DNA of 64,000 nucleotides from Malachius bipustulatus (lineage: Eukaryota > Arthropoda > Insecta > Coleoptera > Melyridae), in the NCBI GenBank assembly GCA_910589415.1, contig OU342631.1:60602598-60666597 (forward strand), given 5' to 3'. The notes beneath the pieces are model-generated. The model ran no database searches, had not been told where the DNA came from, and worked only from the letters and a program-made list of their open reading frames with translations. How positions within the stretch are numbered: the first letter of the stretch is position 1; each line of letters starts with the position of its first letter. A program made the position numbers and the translations under genes. Positions 1-9,427 of the stretch are shown one piece after another.

Positions 1-309
1 TTCCTAGAATTAATTTTAGTTTCACTTATAGTCGCTGTGAGAGAGTCTTTTTCATTCGCAGCGCGCGGACGACGTCTCTGGTCGGTAGGGCGTGCGCACT
101 CCCACCAGTGATAATAAAATGCGCGGTTCAAACATCATCTGATATTATTCTTGAAAATACCAATGACTCAAACCGCAGCATAGCATCACGAACAAATGTA
201 ACAAGAATAAAAAAAAAAGAATGAAAGTGAATACCTACACCCAAATATTATGATAAATCAACCCAAAAAATTAATATACAGTCCCAGAGCTCATTCAAAG
301 CGGTCTCGG
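1..309. other. No gene recognised
   Basis: AT-rich flank with a short GC-rich patch near 60-110. I see no convincing ORF, RNA or repeat boundary here. Confidence 0.5.
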
Positions 310-850
310 TAGGCCAAACGATGAATGAAAAAAAAAATTGCAAATTCAAGTACAGGATCACAATGGCCATAATTTAAAATTATTTTGGTCTATACAGGGT
401 GGAGTGCTAGAACGCTAATTAAAGATTTGTCAGATAATTAGTGATTTTAAATTGCAAATTTTGAAAATAGGGTGAATATTTTGAATGGTCTTTCATTTTT
501 TATCAGTAATTAACTCTTCTAAAAGGGCGCTGAGTTTATTTCCAGCAATATCAGACCAACATTTTGATAATACAGGGCATTTTAAAATCAGTAATTATCT
601 GGCAGATCTGTAATTAACGTTCTAGCACTCCACCGACAGAGTGTCTCGTATGGTCGTATGAGAGTGACATATCAAAGTTATGGTTTTTTTTTTCAATAAA
701 ATGCTCCTGTGTTATTGCATTTTTAGATTGTCTGAGAATAAAAAATAAGATTAGCTTTTACAGTTGGTTTTTAAATTGAGAAGTTTGTGAGAGAAATTCA
801 GAAGTTTCAGATGTTTAAATTCAGAAGAGTTATAAACAAGTGAAAATCGC
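310..850 (+). repeat. Dispersed repeat H, copy 1, split by a MITE
   Basis: The blocks 310-394 and 640-850 match 9294-9427 and 11278-11400 in the same order (shared: CAAATTCAAGTACAG, GTGACATATCAAAGTTATG, TGTTATTGCATTTTTAG). Here the repeat is interrupted by the MITE at 395-634. In the second copy it is interrupted at a different point by a 1.85-kb element. The two copies therefore give each other's empty insertion sites. Function unknown; non-coding. Confidence 0.75.
395..634. mobile_element. Mariner-like MITE (about 240 bp)
   Basis: The left end is TA followed by CAGGGTGGAGTGCTAGAACG. The right end carries the complement (CGTTCTAGCACTCCACC), with the last bases degenerate. The inverted arms are about 55 bp. 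No coding capacity. It interrupts repeat H. CAGGGTG ends next to TA are typical of IS630/Tc1/mariner elements and their deletion derivatives. Confidence 0.8.
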
Positions 851-1089
851 CTTTGTCGAAGTTCAAGGCCCTGTACAACGAAAACGGCTCAAGATAGAGA
901 AAAACAGCTTACATGTCCCTATTTTAAGTTTTCATGTACTATCCTATGATGTAGATAAAATGTTTATACAGGGTGATAAAAAATTTGAAAATATCAGATT
1001 TCTCCATGCGTTGCCAAATAAAAAAACAAAAAAAGTACAAATGTTTCTATACCATAGGATAGAACAGAACCAATTGCCGATAAAGTATA
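840..1089. repeat. Repeat tail shared with 1690-1920
   Basis: The stretch beginning GTTATAAACAAGTGAAAAT and including TTTACATGTCCCTAT-like sequence recurs at 1715-1830 and, in part, at 11378-11400. The 91-codon open frame across it is not conserved in the other copies, so I read it as non-coding repeat. Confidence 0.55.
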
Positions 1090-1350
1090 TTATTATTTTG
1101 ATTATTAGGTTTTAGGTCCTGGCTTGATAGTTTTAAAGTAATAATAATTATGTAATCAAAAGTTTAAAGTCTCGGGACTGATTAGTCCCTTCATCACATT
1201 TATTAAGTACAAATAATAAATTATAAAATAAAATTGAATTATAAATTCAAATTGACTAATCAGTCCTGAAACGTTAAACTTTTGATTACATGATTATTAC
1301 TTTATAACTATCAAGCCGGGACCTGAAACCTAATAATCAAAATAATATCA
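1090..1350. mobile_element. TIR MITE (about 260 bp)
   Basis: Two inverted arms of about 90 bp (1090-1190 and 1255-1350) carry complementary sequence such as TTTTGATTATTAGGTTT and GTAATCAAAAGTTTAA. The loop is short and AT-rich. A TTA microsatellite follows at 1350-1370. No transposase is present and the superfamily is undetermined. Confidence 0.75.
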
Positions 1351-1456
1351 TTATTATTATTATTATTATCATTCAGTAACATTTTTGATATTTGACTTGT
1401 AACATTTTGTTATTTTATTTTCAGTTATTTTATATGATGAGACTGCCAGAATTATA

Positions 1457-1637
1457 CAGGGTGTCTGCTTAAGCCTGGCCATATATCTCGGAAACTAATG
1501 GGCCTAAAACCTCAAGATAAAACATTTCCAGACATAAGTGATCACGAGAAATTCAATGAAAATATTCTCAAGATGGACGCACTTCCGGAAATGCCGGCAG
1601 TTGACACCTACTTCGTAATTTTAACGGGAACACCCTG
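1457..1637. mobile_element. Mariner-like MITE (181 bp) with TA duplication
   Basis: It starts CAGGGTGTCTGCTTAAGCC and ends AACGGGAACACCCTG, flanked by TA on both sides (1455-1456 and 1638-1639). This is the standard IS630/Tc1/mariner arrangement. No ORF. Confidence 0.8.
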
Positions 1638-1846
1638 TAAAATAATATATTTTTTAAATGTCTGAAGAAATCGAATACAGGTGGTTTTCACCATTGGAAT
1701 TTAGATTGAGCAGTTTATGAGTTATAAACAAGTGAAAATTTAACATTTTCAACTTCAAAGCAGTGTAGAACTAGAACAACTCAAGATATCGGAAAGCGGT
1801 TTACATGTCCCTATCTTAACTTTTCACATAGTAACCTACTGTGTGG

Positions 1847-1911
1847 TTTAAATTTTAATACAGGGTGATGAAGAATCGGATAATTTTCATCACCCTGTAT
1901 TAAAATTTACT
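1847..1911. repeat. Short perfect hairpin with MITE-type ends
   Basis: AAATTTTAATACAGGGTGAT on the left pairs with its complement on the right around a loop of about 18 nt. It looks like two mariner-type ends brought together after deletion of everything between them. Confidence 0.7.
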
Positions 1912-2177
1912 CCACATACCCTCTCCTTTTATGATCTCCTTCTAAAAGCCGACTGGTCACTCTTTCAGCAGACTCGCGATGTCAATTTAGCTTGTCATGC
2001 TTTTTATGATGTAATCTACCGGATCTTAAACAATTGTGTAGGTACCATACCGTATTAGTGACCAAAAATCGAGCCACTATCCACCATAACAATGGTTTAC
2101 CAGGGAAGTCATTGCTAATTTACGTAAAAAGATAGAAATCACCATCTCTACAAAAAATATAATAGCCACATGGAGTT

Positions 2178-2448
2178 TTTTTTTTTTTTTAAAAGAGGGA
2201 GCATCGGTCTTAACTGTGTAGGTAAGACATAGTCGCTCCACTCTGGTAATTTGGCTTCGAGAACGAACTCATACAGCCACAGACAATCTTTATTAAATAT
2301 TAGCCTTTAAAACCTTCGATCGCTTGTTTTACTTTTCACAGACATTCGAAAATGAATCTGAAAAGTAAAGCGGGCCGAGGTGAGTTTCGAACCCGCGATC
2401 TATGGCTTCGTGAGCCAGCGGAGTACCACTAGGCCACGCAAGTCACTA
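2178..2448 (-). mobile_element. tRNA-derived SINE, copy 1
   Basis: On the minus strand it begins with a tRNA-like head (2360-2448) carrying an A-box-like GTGGCCTAGTGG (2426-2437) and a B-box-like GGGTTCGAAACTC (2381-2394). A body of about 180 bp follows, then a poly(A) tail seen as the T-run from 2178. CCACATGGAGTT flanks it on both sides (2166-2177 and 2449-2460), a 12-bp target duplication as expected for LINE-mobilised retroposons. The acceptor stem does not pair, so this is not a functional tRNA gene. The body matches a second copy at 39933-40145. Transcription by RNA polymerase III from the internal boxes is inferred. Confidence 0.88.
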
Positions 2449-2515
2449 CCACATGGAGTTCAAAAGACTCAAATCCTTGGTCAAACAGCAACAGGTGTCT
2501 TCCTATTCCAGTTAT

Positions 2516-3055
2516 ACAGGGTGTCCAGGTATGAGTGTAAAAGCTACACGTGGCGACCTTCCTTGGACTGTTTTGAGTAAAAAATCTTCATACAATAATG
2601 CTCTAAACCTCTTCACGGTGCCACACGAGGTCATCAAAGGTAGAAGTTCTGGGTCACAAAAATATGCATTATTATTGAACTTCTATTTCCTTTTGCAGTT
2701 ACGGTTAACATTTTCAAAGACTTTTGCAAAGTCTTCATTTAATTTTCGTAACAGTGCAATTATTAACTTTTTTAACATTTCTAAAAGAGCTTTTTTTTTT
2801 AATTTTTACATTTGTCAAATTATCATATTACTGTTTTTATAATAATTATTCTTGTGTTATCGTTTTCTTATCGTTATTATCGTTTGTGTGACCCCTGAGA
2901 AAAAAGTCGAGCAGATTCAAGTCCGGGGACCTAGGAGGCCATGCTATCGGTCCTTCACGCCCAATCCACCTGTCAGGAAAGCTTTGGTTAAGATGGTTTC
3001 TTACATTTAACGCATAATGGCATGGGGCTCCCATCATTCTGGAGAAACATCCGCT
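2516..3055 (-). mobile_element. Degenerate mariner/IS630-type transposon, cut by a gypsy LTR
   Basis: The left end is CAGGGTGTCCAGGTATG (2516) after TA. A transposase remnant lies at 2865-3052 on the minus strand. The other side stops abruptly at 3056, where the gypsy LTR starts, so this transposon was the target of the LTR element. The opposite TIR is not visible. Confidence 0.7.
2846..3052 (-). pseudogene. IS630/mariner-type DDE transposase fragment
   Basis: About 60 residues can be read from the C-terminal part of the catalytic domain. They include the DGAP motif around the second catalytic Asp and WPPRSPDLNLLDFF around the third, with about 36 residues between the two acidic positions by my count. 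This pattern is characteristic of Tc1/mariner-superfamily transposases in insects. The N-terminal half is missing because a gypsy LTR inserted at 3056, and the 3' side has decayed. It catalysed cut-and-paste transposition when intact and is now inactive. Confidence 0.8.
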
Positions 3056-3300
3056 AGTTACGATACGTAGAGCCGAAATTCTGTTTTTAAAAGAAAACTC
3101 AAAAACTTATTATTCGACTCTTTATTGCATATCGGACTATCCGCCAAGTACGCGACTGTGCGGGACGAATACCAGACAAATAGTGAGCGTTCAACTCTGT
3201 TCAAGTCTCGAAAGAAATAATACATCTTAATTCAGCATTTCCTAATTACAATAATAAAGATTATATTTCATAAGTAGTCAGCTCTTATAGCTACATAACT
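3056..3300 (-). repeat. 3' LTR of a gypsy/errantivirus-type element
   Basis: The 245-bp block starts AGTTA and ends TAACT on the plus strand, the LTR termini typical of gypsy-group insect retroelements. A purine-rich tract precedes it on the minus strand (complement of CTTCCGCCCTTAAAAGG, 3301-3317), as expected for a polypurine tract. AATAAA occurs on the minus strand inside it. Env-like coding sequence lies immediately upstream on the same strand. No second copy of this LTR is visible in the window. Confidence 0.8.
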
Positions 3301-3479
3301 CTTCCGCCCTTAAAAGGAGACTTTGGGGATGAACAAAGTCGACGTTGGTATATAAATACAAATTCATGTAAACAAGATACATAAATTTCATAAACATAAA
3401 TGATATAAGTATAATGTTACTATAATTAAATATAAAGAATAATTAAAATCTTGTAGTTGTTGAGTACAAAAATGAATTA

Positions 3480-3944
3480 AAAATACAAATTATTTCCTTA
3501 AATTAATGTTAATTATTACGTCTAGTAGAAGTTGGGAATGCTTGGTGCATTCCAACATCATTGTAAATATTCTGTTTGCTTTTATAATTAGGTTTCTACA
3601 TTTGGTTAAAATTTCCCTGTTATATTTAAAGAGAACAATAATTATTATAATAATTAATGCAATCAAACATAAAATTTGTAAATTAGAATGGGACCAAATG
3701 TGGTTACTAGAAAGTATTGAGATAGGCTCAATTTTTCCTGATCTAGCGTAAGTTTAGACAATAATTATTGATCTAAATTAATTGATTTTAGATTCAGTTG
3801 AATCGGTTTTACATTTGAGATGTTTTGATTTATTAGGGGTAAGTAAACAGGTTCTTCGGATATTGTTCCTTCTAAATTCGCGTACTCAAATTGCTTAGTA
3901 ATGAATTTACACGAATAGGGGTACATTCACTAAATATGTTCCTT
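3480..3944 (-). pseudogene. env: Env C-terminal relic (membrane anchor) of the gypsy-type element
   Basis: Reading on the minus strand there is a run of Ile/Val/Leu (about 3610-3660) followed by a basic, Lys/Arg-containing tail. This is the expected layout of an envelope membrane anchor and cytoplasmic tail next to a 3' LTR. The ectodomain portion upstream has at least one frameshift. At its outer edge (3945-3947) a Harbinger transposon interrupts the gene, which continues beyond 5570. Insect endogenous retroelement; inactive. Confidence 0.55.
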
Positions 3945-4200
3945 TAAAGGCCGGTCCAGACGCAACGACTAATTGAACGACATGTCGAATCAGACAAAAT
4001 GAATCAAGTAAAATGGAATGTGCGGACCGCAAAACGTACGTTTAGTCTGAACGGAATGAGATTGGAAGCTAAATCGAAAGACTGAAGATCGAGGCATCAT
4101 TTTCCGAGAACTGATGCGACATGTCGTAAGCATGTGGACGGGCGAAGCAACTTACCGTTCAATTTTATGTTTATGTTTATAATAATTCAACCTCATATTG

Positions 4201-4389
4201 TCATATTATCTCAGGTATAATCTCACTCAATGCTTGCTTGGACATTATAGTATTGTAAATTCCATCCTTGTAACTTCTTCCGGTTGCAAGGAATCTTAAG
4301 GTGGCGCTTAATCTCTCGTGAGGTGAAATCGCTTTTCTCATACAACTATCTCGTTTTTTCATACGTGGCGTTACCAAATTTAACAAATT
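4201..4389 (-). pseudogene. HARBI1-like transposase fragment, downstream part
   Basis: The readable segment includes AISPHERLSATLRFLATG, a highly conserved motif near the N-terminal part of PIF/Harbinger transposases, followed by residues resembling the start of the DDE domain. It stops at 4201, long before the catalytic acids. The adjoining upstream part of the same frame lies at 5334-5480 across a LINE insertion. AAATTTAACAAATT is repeated at both edges (4376-4389 and 5320-5333). Confidence 0.82.
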
Positions 4390-4567
4390 ATTTAACAAAT
4401 TACTCTCAGGAGCCGCTCGTAGCAAACTGTGAAACTAAAAAACCAGGGGGAAACTGGAGAACCTAGAAAGCTAGGGTTTAAGGTGAACCCCAGTGTAACA
4501 AAACCCGGGACCAGCAAGGAACCGGAACAATGTAAAAGAAGGAGAACCTTCACCAAGGTTTTCAGGA

Positions 4568-4786
4568 GTGCAGCTTAGAGGGGACTTTCTCATGGCTTCC
4601 TGCGCTGACCAGGCCACAGAGGACTGGCTGGTGCGGGTGGTCAGGGAAATGGAACCCTGGTCAGGAGCGAAACTCGGCACCAAGGACGTTCCGAAACCTA
4701 TAAGAGCACCAGTGTGGATACCAGGGACCCAAGAGAGGAACCAGAAAAAAATCCAAAAAGACTGGGAATTCAAAACCAGGTATTAA
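4568..4786 (+). pseudogene. LINE ORF1 segment, DUF4780-like
   Basis: Residues such as TEDWLVRVVREMEPWSGAKL followed by PVWIPG match my recollection of DUF4780, a domain common in ORF1-type proteins of insect LINEs. Roughly 45 residues of that domain are present and the rest is missing. In intact LINEs ORF1 proteins bind the element RNA; that role is family knowledge and is not shown here. Confidence 0.6.
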
Positions 4787-4984
4787 AAACCAGAAACGTG
4801 GATCCTAGTGGACAGAAAACCTGACACAAAAGGCCAACAACTAATTTTCCTCATGGGAGAAAATAGAGCAACTTCAATGCAGACCTTACCTAAACCTAAC
4901 TGGGGTGCTGTTCAAGCGACTAGGTGGGTAAAGGGAAGAGGGAGCAGAGACGATGTAACTGAAAAAGCTGAGTAATCACCAGCT

Positions 4985-5233
4985 GAGATGGGCAATTGGA
5001 CTTTTAACAGGACACTGCCCGCTAATAAAACACCTTTCAATAGTAGAAAAAATATCCCAGATTGTAGGAGATGCGGGGAAGGGGAGGAAACCCCATACCA
5101 CCTAATGTGTGAATGCCCAGCACTAGAGGGAACTAGACTTCTAGTATTTGGGACCGAAATGGCAGAACCAAAAGAAATAGAACAAGCACCCATTGGACTC
5201 ATACTGAAATACTTTCGGGAGATGGGCCGATGA
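4985..5233 (+). pseudogene. LINE ORF2 C-terminal tail
   Basis: The segment includes CRRCGEGEETPYHLMCECPA, the Cys/His motif found downstream of RNase H in I-like LINE ORF2 proteins, ending in a natural stop. It is the same motif class as in the two LINEs at 16032 and 18334. No catalytic domain is left in this copy. Confidence 0.78.
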
Positions 5234-5333
5234 GATAATTATCCAAAGGGGTACAATAAGCGCAAGCTTCAGTACAAGGTCTTTGAACTTACCCTAGAAG
5301 TAATAATAATAATAATAATAAATTTAACAAATT

Positions 5334-5480
5334 CATGTAAGTTTCAACATCCATTCTCAAATAATTGCGACTGTAATAAAAACAGCATAAATTGACCACA
5401 GGATTCAGGATTACTTCTTCCATGATAGCGATCGTCGCGAAACTGAAAGTCGTACGAAGTTTGTACGATAAGATGGAACT
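5334..5480 (-). pseudogene. HARBI1-like transposase fragment, upstream part
   Basis: A segment with NYLRMDVETYMNLLNLL corresponds to the FRMD/LLxxV region that precedes the RLSATLRFLATG motif in PIF/Harbinger transposases. The continuation lies at 4201-4389 across the LINE insertion. The upstream part has decayed. Confidence 0.75.
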
Positions 5481-5570
5481 GTCTGGACGCACCATTTTAA
5501 TACGTCTTGTCGAACAACTTATATGACCGTTTTATCGTGCGATTAGTCGGTGCGTCTGGACCGGCCTTAA

Positions 5571-6289
5571 GTCGATGCACTTCCTCACTACCGCACTTTT
5601 CAATCTTTTCATGTACCAAGGTGTCGGTTGGAGATATTATGAGGTACTTCTGTCACTAATTGTTTCTACAAGGACGTGGGTAATTTCGACTTTGACGTGT
5701 AGACACTGCGGAACTTCCTTGACATGAAGGATGTTTCGAATGCAAGTATCAAGCTGGTAGTTTCTTTCTATATCGGAAGTTCTACAGAAGTATTCTTGTT
5801 GAATCTTCGAGCATCTCTTCTTTAGATAATAAATGTTGTCTTCTGTCATTGCCACATACCTATGAGGCAATGATTGTTGTAAGTTCGGGAGTTGGAATGG
5901 AATATAAATGATACAAAAATCATAGGTATTAGGATCAATTAGAGGTACGTGTAAAAGAAATATAGTATGATCTTCTGTTACATAATAATCTACTAAAATT
6001 GTTATAGTGAATACATAATACATTATCATAAGAATAATAATTCTTTGGATCTTGGTATTTTGATAACTCAAGCTTCATGATATTAATAGCTTTTTCGTTA
6101 ACTATCGATAAATATAAGGTGTTAAGAGAGGCGAAACTGATTGCTGTTAATATATTTTCAATCACGTGCGCCAAGTCTAATAAAGTGATTCTAAATAACA
6201 TTAAAGTATTAATGAATAGTTGATCCTCACTCCTTCCTATCTTAATACTTCTTCGATTCTTTTGAAGTTGGTTGACATATTTTTAATAG
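5571..6289 (-). pseudogene. env: Env ectodomain relic, middle part
   Basis: On the minus strand several frames together show an insect-retroelement envelope-like protein: a heptad-like segment near 6080-6280, a YVAMTEDNIYYL-like motif near 5840, and regularly spaced cysteines (5700-5800). At least two frameshifts separate these pieces. At 6278-6289 the gene is cut by a retroelement insertion and the reading continues at 12282 after a 13-bp duplication. On the other side it is cut by the Harbinger element at 5567. It resembles F-type envelope proteins of errantivirus-like gypsy elements; inactive. Confidence 0.6.
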
Positions 6290-6365
6290 ACAAAAGATGA
6301 ATGACATGTTGTAAGACAACATGCCATTCATTGATGTTGTGCTGTGAGTAGAGGCGGAAATTGTA

Positions 6366-6398
6366 GACACGTGTTTCATCCTGTTTGGGACTCTTCAG
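6366..6398 (-). ncRNA. Hammerhead ribozyme, unit 1
   Basis: On the minus strand the core reads CTGAAGA, stem II GTCC/GGAT (one G-U pair) closed by CAAACA, then GAAA, then a very short stem III within ACACGTGT, then the cleavage triplet GTC. Flanking bases ATTGTA (5') and TACAAT (3') form a perfect 6-bp stem I. The minimal, self-complementary stem III matches the Penelope/retrozyme class, which is thought to act as a dimer. All core bases needed for cleavage are present. Confidence 0.87.
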
Positions 6399-6679
6399 TA
6401 CAATGTATCTACCAACACACAGCACAGTTTTGATCACATAATCCCGTGAGTGGATGAATCTAATGAAATCAAAATAATAAAAGGCACGGTGGGTTCGGCT
6501 TGCGCCATAGGATACCCCCAGACAGCCATGCCATAATGCATGCCAAAGGCAGTGCCCCCCGGTGTGCATAGAAGTAGGTAAAGCCCCTACTGGGCGTTGC
6601 TAGACAAAAGATGAATGACATGTTGTAAGACAACATGCCATTCATTGATGTTATGCTGTGAGCAGTGGCGGAAATTTTA

Positions 6680-6712
6680 GACACGTGTTTCGTCCTGTTT
6701 GGGACTCTTCAG
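6680..6712 (-). ncRNA. Hammerhead ribozyme, unit 2
   Basis: Same fold as the copy 314 bp away, with a perfect GTCC/GGAC stem II, the CTGAAGA and GAAA core and the GTC cleavage site. Stem I (ATTGTA with TAAAAT) has one mismatch. The direct repetition implies that cleavage would release a monomer RNA of about 314 nt. Confidence 0.87.
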
Positions 6713-6929
6713 TACAATGTATTTACCAACACACAGAACAGTTTTGATCACATAATCCCGTGAGTGGATGAATCTGTCTGGCGACTATGGCGCAAGCCGA
6801 ACCCACCGTGCCTTATTTTGATTTCATTAGATTCTTAGATAAGACAACATATGTTGTCTTACAGCATGTCATTCATCTTTTGTCTAGCAACGCCCAGTAG
6901 GGGCCTTACCTACTTCTATGCACACCGGG

Positions 6930-8926
6930 TAGTAGAGAGGGTCTAACTTTCGAACCGCCTTGGACTCGAGAATTTTTTTTGATTTTTTTTTTCATAAAGT
7001 TGGACCCCCTCTTCATTTTGGTGGCATTTTCAAAAATTTAATCGACGTCCTGGCGGAGAAATGTGCATGCGAATACATCGGCAATGGTTTTTTTGCACAT
7101 AACTCGCTTAATTCAACTCTGAGCATAGTAAATATCCTGTCGAAAAAGGAAGAGCTCTCGAAGACGCGTAGTTTGAACTTTGACTGGTTCAAATCGGTCA
7201 AACGGTTCTCGAGATATCGCATTTTCAATTTTAAGGCCCTTTCTTCAGGGTTCCGCTGCGGTGCGAATACACCGCCGTCCGTGTTCGCGTGTTTTGCATG
7301 GAAAAAATCGACTTAGGGACTTAATTTTTTTTTTCATCGACAGACAGCAGTGTCCTCAATGATGCCTGAAATTTTGAAGTCGCTATCTCGATTAGGGGGG
7401 GAGGGGGAGGGGAAATCATAATTAAAATTCAAATTGCTATAACTTTCGCTAATATTGGGGCGTCGTGCCCAACCAATGGGAGATGACACTTTGGAATGCC
7501 TACTTTAAAATGGTATTTTTTTTTCGATTCCGCCAATATTGGCAAGATGCCCGCAGAAAAACCGATTTCCGTCCTTTTTTTTTTTTTCTTAAAACTGTTT
7601 TTTTGCCATGAAAGAAGGGGGTGGGGGTAAAAAAATTTTCGTCACCAGACGGAAATTTTTTTTATCTTTGATTTGAGCCCCAGTAGACCTCGATCGGACC
7701 ATTATTATTAAGGTCATAGGGTCACCAAACGCGTTTGGTCCTGTAGAATGGCAAGGATTAGGGTTATCGGGTTCCGCTACCCGGCATTTTTTAGGGCTAA
7801 GTGTCCTCTTTCAAGATTTTCCCAAGATTTACCCCATGTCGCTATCTCAATTAGGGCCTGCACGCGGACGTGATATGTAAACCAATTAATCTAGCATGTG
7901 TGTCTGTGAGAGAAGAGAGAAAAGAGAGGGAGCGCTAGGCTTGTCCCCCGGCTCTCGCTGCTCCGCGGCTAGCTTAATTGGTTTACATATCACGTCCGCG
8001 TGCAGGCCCTAATTGAGATAGCGATATGGGGTAAGAAAATCTTGAAAGGGGACACTTAGCCCTAAAAAATGCCGGGTAGCGGAACCCGCTAACCCTAATC
8101 CTTGCCATTCTACAGGACCAAACGCGTTTGGTGACCCTGTGACCTTAATAATGGTCCGATCGAGGTCTACTGGGGCTCAAATCAAAGATGAAAAAAATTC
8201 CCGTCTGATGACGAAAATTTTTTTACCGCCACCTCCTTCTTTCATGGCAAAAAACCAGTTTTAAGAAAAAAAAGGGGGGAGGGAAATCGGTTTTTCTGCG
8301 GGCATCTTGCCAATATTGGTGGAATTGAAAAAAAAAAACCATTTTAAAGTAGGCATTCCAAAGTGTCATCTCCCATTGGTTGGGCCCGAGGCCCCAATAT
8401 TAGCGAAAGTTATAGCAATTTGAATTTTAATTATGATTTCCCCTCCCCCTCCCCCTCTAATCGAGATAGCGACTTCAAAATTTCAGGCATCATTGGGGAC
8501 ACTGCTGTCTGTCGATGAAAAAATAAATTAAGTCCCTAAGTCGATTTTTTCCATGCAAAACACGCGAACACGGACGGCGGTGTATTCGCACCGGAACCCT
8601 GAAAAAAGGGCCTTAAAATTGAAAATGCGATATCTCGAGAACCGTTTGACCGATTTGGACCAGTCAAAGTTCAAATTACGCGTCTTCGAGAGCTCTTCAT
8701 TTTTCGACAGGATACTTACTATGCTCAGAGTTGAATTAAGCGAGTTATGTGCAAAAAACCCATTGCCGATGTCTTCGCATGCACATTTCTCCGCCAGGGC
8801 GTCGATTAAATTTTTGAAAATGCCACCAAAATGAAGAGGGGGTTCAACTTTATGAAAAAAAAATAAAAAAAAATTCTCTAGTCCAAGGCGGATGGAGCCT
8901 TTTTTTTCGACAGACCCTCTCCACTA
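6930..8926. mobile_element. 2-kb palindromic foldback element
   Basis: Two arms of about 955 bp (6930-7892 and 7973-8926) are nearly complementary throughout and are separated by about 80 nt. The ends are TAGTAGAGAGGGTCT on the left and its near-complement (AGACCCTCTCCACTA) on the right, with GGG on both sides. It sits inside the hammerhead retroelement, whose sequence resumes directly at 8927. The mirrored open frames in the arms (near 7013-7228 and 8553-8834) are simply complementary copies and have no recognisable domain. No transposase. Confidence 0.85.
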
Positions 8927-9293
8927 GGGGAGCACTGCACTCATTTGGCATGCATTATGGCTGTCTGGGGTATTAGTGGCGTGTGTGAGTCGGACGAACA
9001 TGTAAATATTTTGAGCCGGAACAAGATTACTTCCCCCCTCCGTTTTCGAGGGTGCTGAACACGATGCAGTTGTCAGAATTTCTCTTTGGGGTTGCGCAAC
9101 CCCTCAAAACGGCCAAAAACCACCCCCTAGAGAGATAAACCGCGCTTCAATCCATTTCCCTGCAAAAAAAACCTTCCCCCCCGTTTTCGAGGATGCTGAG
9201 CACAATGGAGGTGCTAGACATCGCGTGCGACCCCGACCAACCCCTCCTTCGGCCAATACTCACCCCCGAAATGGGTGATTTTTTTATGTATAT

Positions 9294-9427
9294 GTAGGGC
9301 AAACGATGGACTTTTTCGAAAAACTTTTTGTAAATTCAAGTACAGAATCACAATGGCCATAATTTAAAATTATTTTGGAGTATACAGAGTGTCCCATTAT
9401 GACAGTGACATATCAAAGTTATGTTTT
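9294..9427 (+). repeat. Dispersed repeat H, copy 2 (left part)
   Basis: Matches 310-394 plus 640-680. Its continuation (matching 690-850) lies at 11278-11400, showing that 9428-11277 inserted into it at a T-rich site. Confidence 0.75.

Larger units (their letters stand above)
4390..5319 (+). mobile_element. Internally deleted I-like LINE with (TAA)n tail
   Basis: This 930-bp insertion is flanked by the 14-bp duplication AAATTTAACAAATT. It contains a DUF4780-like ORF1 segment (4568-4786) and the cysteine-rich C-terminus of ORF2 (4985-5233), without any RT or RNase H domain between them. It ends in a short TAA repeat, as I-group LINEs do. It inserted into a Harbinger transposase gene and disrupts it. 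A similar ORF1-to-ORF2 deletion is seen at 18306-20215. Confidence 0.82.
3948..5567. mobile_element. PIF/Harbinger DNA transposon, non-autonomous, TAA duplication
   Basis: The ends are AGGCCGGTCCAGACGCA on the left and its complement on the right, flanked by TAA (3945-3947 and 5568-5570). A 3-bp TWA duplication is the hallmark of PIF/Harbinger. Inside, on the minus strand, are two separated pieces of a HARBI1-like transposase (4201-4389 and 5334-5480). A LINE (4390-5319) landed between them. The element itself sits in the env region of the gypsy-type element. Confidence 0.85.

Noticed and set aside
840..1115. 91-codon plus-strand ORF
   Set aside because: It lies in a dispersed repeat whose other copies do not keep the frame.
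2360..2448. Functional tRNA gene
   Set aside because: A and B boxes are present but the acceptor stem does not pair. The sequence is the head of a SINE with tail and target duplication.
2453..2842. 129-codon plus-strand ORF
   Set aside because: It runs from SINE flank into mariner remnant sequence; no coherent protein.
5637..6201. Host membrane protein gene on the minus strand
   Set aside because: Context (3' LTR downstream, integrase upstream) and broken frames indicate an env relic of a gypsy-type element.
8553..8834. 93-codon ORF with a mirrored partner at 7013-7228
   Set aside because: Both are complementary arms of one palindrome. No domain is seen, and the frame is a by-product of the repeat.
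6930..8926. CACTA-type transposon
   Set aside because: The right end reads CACTA, but the orientation is reversed relative to true CACTA elements (which begin with CACTA), and no transposase is present.
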